Positions 34,126 through 35,245 of a stretch of 35,245 nt of DNA are shown piece by piece (positions within the stretch are counted from its first letter, which is position 1; the number at the start of each line of letters is the position of its first letter). The position numbers and the translations under genes were made by a program. The notes beneath the pieces are model-generated. The model saw only the letters and a list, made by a program, of their open reading frames with translations, was not told the DNA's origin and searched no databases. The DNA is from Mycobacterium attenuatum (lineage in GTDB: Bacteria; Actinomycetota; Actinomycetes; Mycobacteriales; Mycobacteriaceae): assembly GCF_900566085.1 (NCBI RefSeq), contig NZ_UPHT01000052.1, positions 1 through 35,245 on the forward strand, read 5' to 3'.

Positions 34126-34465
34126 TGGCTGTTATTAATGACACCCGTCTAGGCAGGGATTTAGGGGCGTTGCGGCGCGAGGATGTAGGTCCATTCGCCG
34201 TGGAAGGTGTGGTGGCGCAGCGGGTGTGTCTTTCGAGGTCTTTATCTGTTGGTCGGCGGTTTTGGTGCTTTAGGGTGGCCGGCGGTGTCGAGTTCGGCGT
34301 GTGCACGGTCAGCCCGGTGGGGTGGTGGTCGCGGCGATAGCGTTGACCAATGTCTTAGCCGGGTGCGGTAGCCGTTGGAGCACCGCCGTCTACGCAGATC
34401 AGCAACCGACGCACCGTCGGGTAGGCGCCGGATCCGGTGGTGCGCCACCGGGTTCGGATACGAAC
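34126..34465. other. Gene-poor stretch after fdhD
   Basis: 340 bases between fdhD and the convergent glycine-rich gene. Apart from a transposase-like tail on the minus strand at 34161-34240 I see no gene, no clear hairpin and no promoter. Confidence 0.4.
34161..34240 (-). pseudogene. Possible transposase C-terminal remnant
   Basis: A short minus-strand frame between two stops reads RPRKTHPLRHHTFHGEWTYI followed by LAPQRP and TAA. The ending HGEWxYxxxP is like the last residues of several insertion-sequence transposases. Nothing upstream in the frame supports a whole gene, so this is at most a remnant. The match is from memory. Confidence 0.25.
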
Positions 34466-35245
34466 CTATCCGTGCCTTGCGCCCTTATGGCCGTCGTCGC
34501 CAGGTTCTCCTCCGGGTCCGCCTTGCCCGCCGTATCCGCCGCGCCCGGGGAGCGAATCTCCGGTTGCATGTGCGTAGCTATCGCCGCCGTCGCCGCCCTT
34601 GGCACCGTTAAGGAGGCTGTCGCCGCCATTGCCGCCGTCGCCGCCGAAGCCCGATCCGACGTATGGGTTCGAGCTGCGGCCGGTGCCGCCATGCCCGCCG
34701 TGCCCGCCATGGCCGCCATGGCCGCCATACCCGCCCCGGCCGCCGAAGGCGTAACCATCAGCAGCGTTGGTCGCGGTGCCGCCGGCGCCGCCGTTTCCGG
34801 CGTACATGGTGCCGTAGCCGCCGGTGCCGCCGTTGCCGGCGTACGCGTTAGACACAGCCTGCGTTTGGTTATCTGCCTTGATGGTGGCGTTACCGCCGTT
34901 GCCGCCGGCCCCTCCGTTGTAGCCCGTGCCGCCGTTACCGCCATACCCCGCACGGGCGTAATTGGCATTGTCTTCGTTGTTGATTGTTGCGTTGCCGCCG
35001 TTGCCTCCGTTGCCGCCGTCACCATTGGGGTTGCCGTTGCTGTCGGCGCCGTTGCCGCCTTGGCCGCCGTTACCGGCGTTAAGTGCTCCGGTTCCGGTGG
35101 TGGAGGCGCTACCGCCGTTGCCGCCGTTGCCGGCGTACGCGTTAGACACAGCCTGCGTTTGGTTATCTGCCTTGATGGTGGCGTTACCGCCGTTGCCGCC
35201 GGCCCCTCCGTTGTAGCCCGTGCCGCCGTTACCGCCATACCCCGC
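34466..35245 (-). CDS. Glycine-rich PGRS-like repeat protein, C-terminal part
   Basis: The frame is open to the window edge; 259 residues are visible before the stop at 34466. It is built of [14 protein letters not shown] and HGGHGGHGG runs with Asn-rich spacers ([35 protein letters not shown]), like the C-terminal domain of PE_PGRS or other mycobacterial glycine-rich surface proteins. No PE domain can be seen because the start lies outside. A block of at least 127 bases is repeated at 294-base spacing (98 codons). The tail [14 protein letters not shown] is charged and lacks repeats. Function is unknown. Confidence 0.75.
   Translation of the reverse strand, partial: AGYGGNGGTGYNGGAGGNGGNATIKADNQTQAVSNAYAGNGGNGGSASTTGTGALNAGNGGQGGNGADSNGNPNGDGGNGGNGGNATINNEDNANYARAGYGGNGGTGYNGGAGGNGGNATIKADNQTQAVSNAYAGNGGTGGYGTMYAGNGGAGGTATNAADGYAFGGRGGYGGHGGHGGHGGHGGTGRSSNPYVGSGFGGDGGNGGDSLLNGAKGGDGGDSYAHATGDSLPGRGGYGGQGGPGGEPGDDGHKGARHG
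34825..34951. repeat. Direct repeat inside the glycine-rich gene, copy 1
   Basis: Identical to 35119-35245 as far as the window shows, at an offset of 294 bases. It encodes [16 protein letters not shown] and the [19 protein letters not shown] spacer. Confidence 0.9.
35119..35245. repeat. Direct repeat inside the glycine-rich gene, copy 2 (cut by window end)
   Basis: Second copy of the block at 34825-34951; it may continue beyond the window. The 294-base offset keeps the reading frame, so copy number could vary without breaking the gene. Confidence 0.9.

Noticed and set aside
34399..35238. 279-codon Ala/Thr-rich frame
   Set aside because: A shifted reading of the glycine-rich gene; the GGNGG frame is open to the window edge and has the expected composition.

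Overview
The window reads as chromosome of a slow-growing mycobacterium other than M. tuberculosis. G+C is high, and from ffh onward gene order and protein sequences follow the M. tuberculosis block Rv2916c-Rv2899c closely (compared from memory, no search run): ffh, amidohydrolase, pknI, D-aminoacylase-like gene, TetR, dacB2, SnoaL-like gene, rpsP, KH protein, rimM, trmD, lppW, rplS, lepB, rnhB, DUF2469 gene, fdhD. Three stretches do not belong to that backbone as I remember it.

(1) Positions 1-10438: the tail of a REP13E12/DUF222-HNH repeat gene, then a minus-strand cluster that reads, from its 5' end at 10438, as a class II lanthipeptide (RiPP) locus. It holds a 54-aa precursor absent from ordinary ORF calls because it starts with GTG inside a longer open frame; a 1089-aa LanM synthetase of the CCG zinc-ligand type; a 65-aa orphan nitrile-hydratase-like leader peptide (NHLP) with no usable core; a 2-oxoglutarate/Fe(II) oxygenase fused to TPRs; a cupin-like protein; and a heterodimeric ABC exporter without a C39 peptidase domain. 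Four of the genes are joined by overlaps of 1-4 nt. The likely logic is precursor, dehydration and cyclisation, oxidative tailoring, export, with leader removal by a protease not encoded here.

(2) Positions 20210-23629: a 1139-aa ferritin-like (VioB/RebD-type) protein placed between the SnoaL-like gene and rpsP.

(3) Positions 29886-33206: a GAF-ANTAR regulator, a WS/DGAT acyltransferase and an NAD-dependent epimerase, where M. tuberculosis carries fdhF next to fdhD.

The right end holds a faint transposase-like tail and the C-terminal part of a glycine-rich PGRS-like protein that runs out of the window. Small-scale structure includes three perfect 56-bp tandem hairpin repeats ending at the -10 box of ffh, a related hairpin upstream of rpsP, a 9-bp x 6 tandem repeat upstream of the lanthipeptide locus, several TANNNT boxes 6-8 nt before start codons (leaderless transcription), and an 11-mer shared by the rpsP and rplS leaders at almost equal distance from their starts. 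I see no tRNA, rRNA or CRISPR array.
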